Assembly: GCA_963783355.1 (NCBI GenBank)
Contig: CAWANF010000001.1
Span: 744,001 to 808,000 of the forward strand
Source of the DNA: CAWANF01 sp963783355
Lineage (GTDB): Bacteria; Bacteroidota; Rhodothermia; Balneolales; DATFMH01
Length of the DNA stretch: 64,000 bases
Reading direction: 5' to 3'
Below the pieces are notes generated by a model. That model worked only from the letters and a program-made list of their open reading frames with translations. It had not been told where the DNA came from and searched no databases. Both the position numbers and the translations under genes were made by a program. Every line of letters begins with the position of its first letter. The first letter of the stretch is position 1. This document shows positions 63,392-64,000 of the stretch, one piece after another.

Positions 63392-64000
63392 TCAATTATG
63401 GTTTGCGTGAGTATTACTTAACATTGATGAGAGTCCATACAGTTTACTAAATGCTTTTGCTTCGGAACCGGTCCAGAGCAAGCTGTCTTCTCCGTAGTTG
63501 GCACCTTTTTGATTCATCATAGAATAAGGTGATTCGGTTCCGTACGAATAAACATTTCCCCGATACAAGTACAATGAACTGACGCCGGTAACTTTCTTTT
63601 GGGACGAATCAAGAAATGCTTCGATGTCCCGCATGACCGGATCAAAATAAAGAGCTTCGTGAAGCATCATTCCGTAATGATCGGCAAGACTATCTTTCAG
63701 ATGCCGTTGCCATTTGGTCATAACCAGTTTTTCAATGTCTTTATGAGCCTGGTAAATGATAGTGGCGACAGGAGCTTCAAAACCGATACGTCCTTTAATA
63801 CCAATGATGGTGTCGCCCGTGTGCATGCCCCTTCCGATACCATGGGACAAGCCCAATTTTTTGAATCTTTTTCAGCAGGGAAACAGGATCGAGTTTTTCA
63901 TCATTAATGGCGACGGGAAGGCCCTGGTCAAAGGTTATTTTAATGATTTCAGGTTCATCGGTCAGGTCGTGGGGAGCAGGCATGTTTGGATAAGCCTCAA
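63392..64000 (-). pseudogene. argG: Argininosuccinate synthase, C-terminal part, frameshifted in this sequence
   Basis: Condenses citrulline and aspartate. The window holds the last about 200 codons; the rest lies past 64000. Seen in the upstream frame: LTDEPEIIKITFDQG...DPVSLLKKIQKIG; then, shifted by one base near 63844-63854, SHGIGRGMHTGDTIIGI, MLHEALYFDPVMRDIEAFLDSSQK and the final stretch to TGA 63392-63394. The Bacteroidota-type ArgG should run straight through this join. Dropping one G from GGG (63852-63854) gives IGLSHGIG. Probably a sequence error, since the gene is otherwise well conserved. Confidence 0.85.

Overview
The window (about 40% G+C, gene-dense, short intergenic gaps) looks like chromosomal DNA of a Bacteroidota or wider FCB-group bacterium. 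The evidence is: several candidate promoters with the Bacteroidota -7 box TAnnTTTG, weak use of Shine-Dalgarno sequences with many TTG/GTG starts, a DUF4837 lipoprotein, PorV/PorQ-like outer-membrane barrels beside a secreted protein with a C-terminal FlgD-like sorting domain (type IX secretion style), bacillithiol synthesis (BshC), and an arginine operon with the N-acyl-ornithine carbamoyltransferase (ArgF') typical of Bacteroidota. The genus cannot be read from the sequence.

Layout. 1-0.75 kb (minus): start of a nuo operon (nuoA, truncated nuoB). 1-5.2 kb (plus): bifunctional nuclease, bshC, 5-formyl-THF cyclo-ligase, PspC-domain protein, tmk. 5.5-8.6 kb: SRPBCC protein with its own promoter and terminator, then aroE, pgeF and a histone-deacetylase-like amidohydrolase. 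8.7-16.1 kb: dxr, rseP, psd, pssA (isoprenoid, envelope stress and phosphatidylethanolamine synthesis), then a glycosyltransferase, a Gfo/Idh dehydrogenase and a FemAB/GNAT-like acyltransferase. 16.1-20.5 kb (minus): four-gene surface/secretion operon. 20.8-28.6 kb: complete tryptophan operon trpL-E-S-G-D-C-F-B-A preceded by a classical leader-peptide attenuator. 28.7-31.2 kb: DUF4837 lipoprotein, bioC-like, msrB. 31.6-41.5 kb: lipoprotein, TrkH/TrkA potassium uptake, esterase, OmpR-type regulator, RNA m5C methyltransferase, LolA-like and CBS proteins, and a second potassium transporter (kup). 41.7-45.1 kb (minus): M23 peptidase, hprK, hpf, xer recombinase. 45.2-48.3 kb: glycosyltransferase, CrtC-like hydratase and acyltransferase, a possible carotenoid-tail module. 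48.4-54.6 kb: O-methyltransferase, LuxR-type regulator, CDF metal exporter, ABC importer without a binding protein. 55.3-64 kb (minus): arginine operon argG-[P-loop protein]-argC-D-F'-B-E-H plus a DinB-fold protein.

The best-supported observations for a second look are (i) the trp attenuator: a 17-residue leader peptide with three consecutive Trp codons, and mutually exclusive 1:2, 2:3 and terminator hairpins that can be paired base by base; trpS, whose product charges the tRNA being sensed, lies inside the controlled operon; (ii) an unfamiliar P-loop protein in the arginine operon between argG and argC, a candidate for the missing N-acylglutamate-forming step; (iii) Gln at position 92 of ArgF', the position that separates acetyl- from succinyl-ornithine enzymes; (iv) three single-base frameshifts (trpG, the P-loop gene, argG), each next to a short homopolymer, which may be assembly errors. 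No tRNA, rRNA, CRISPR array, insertion sequence or prophage was seen.
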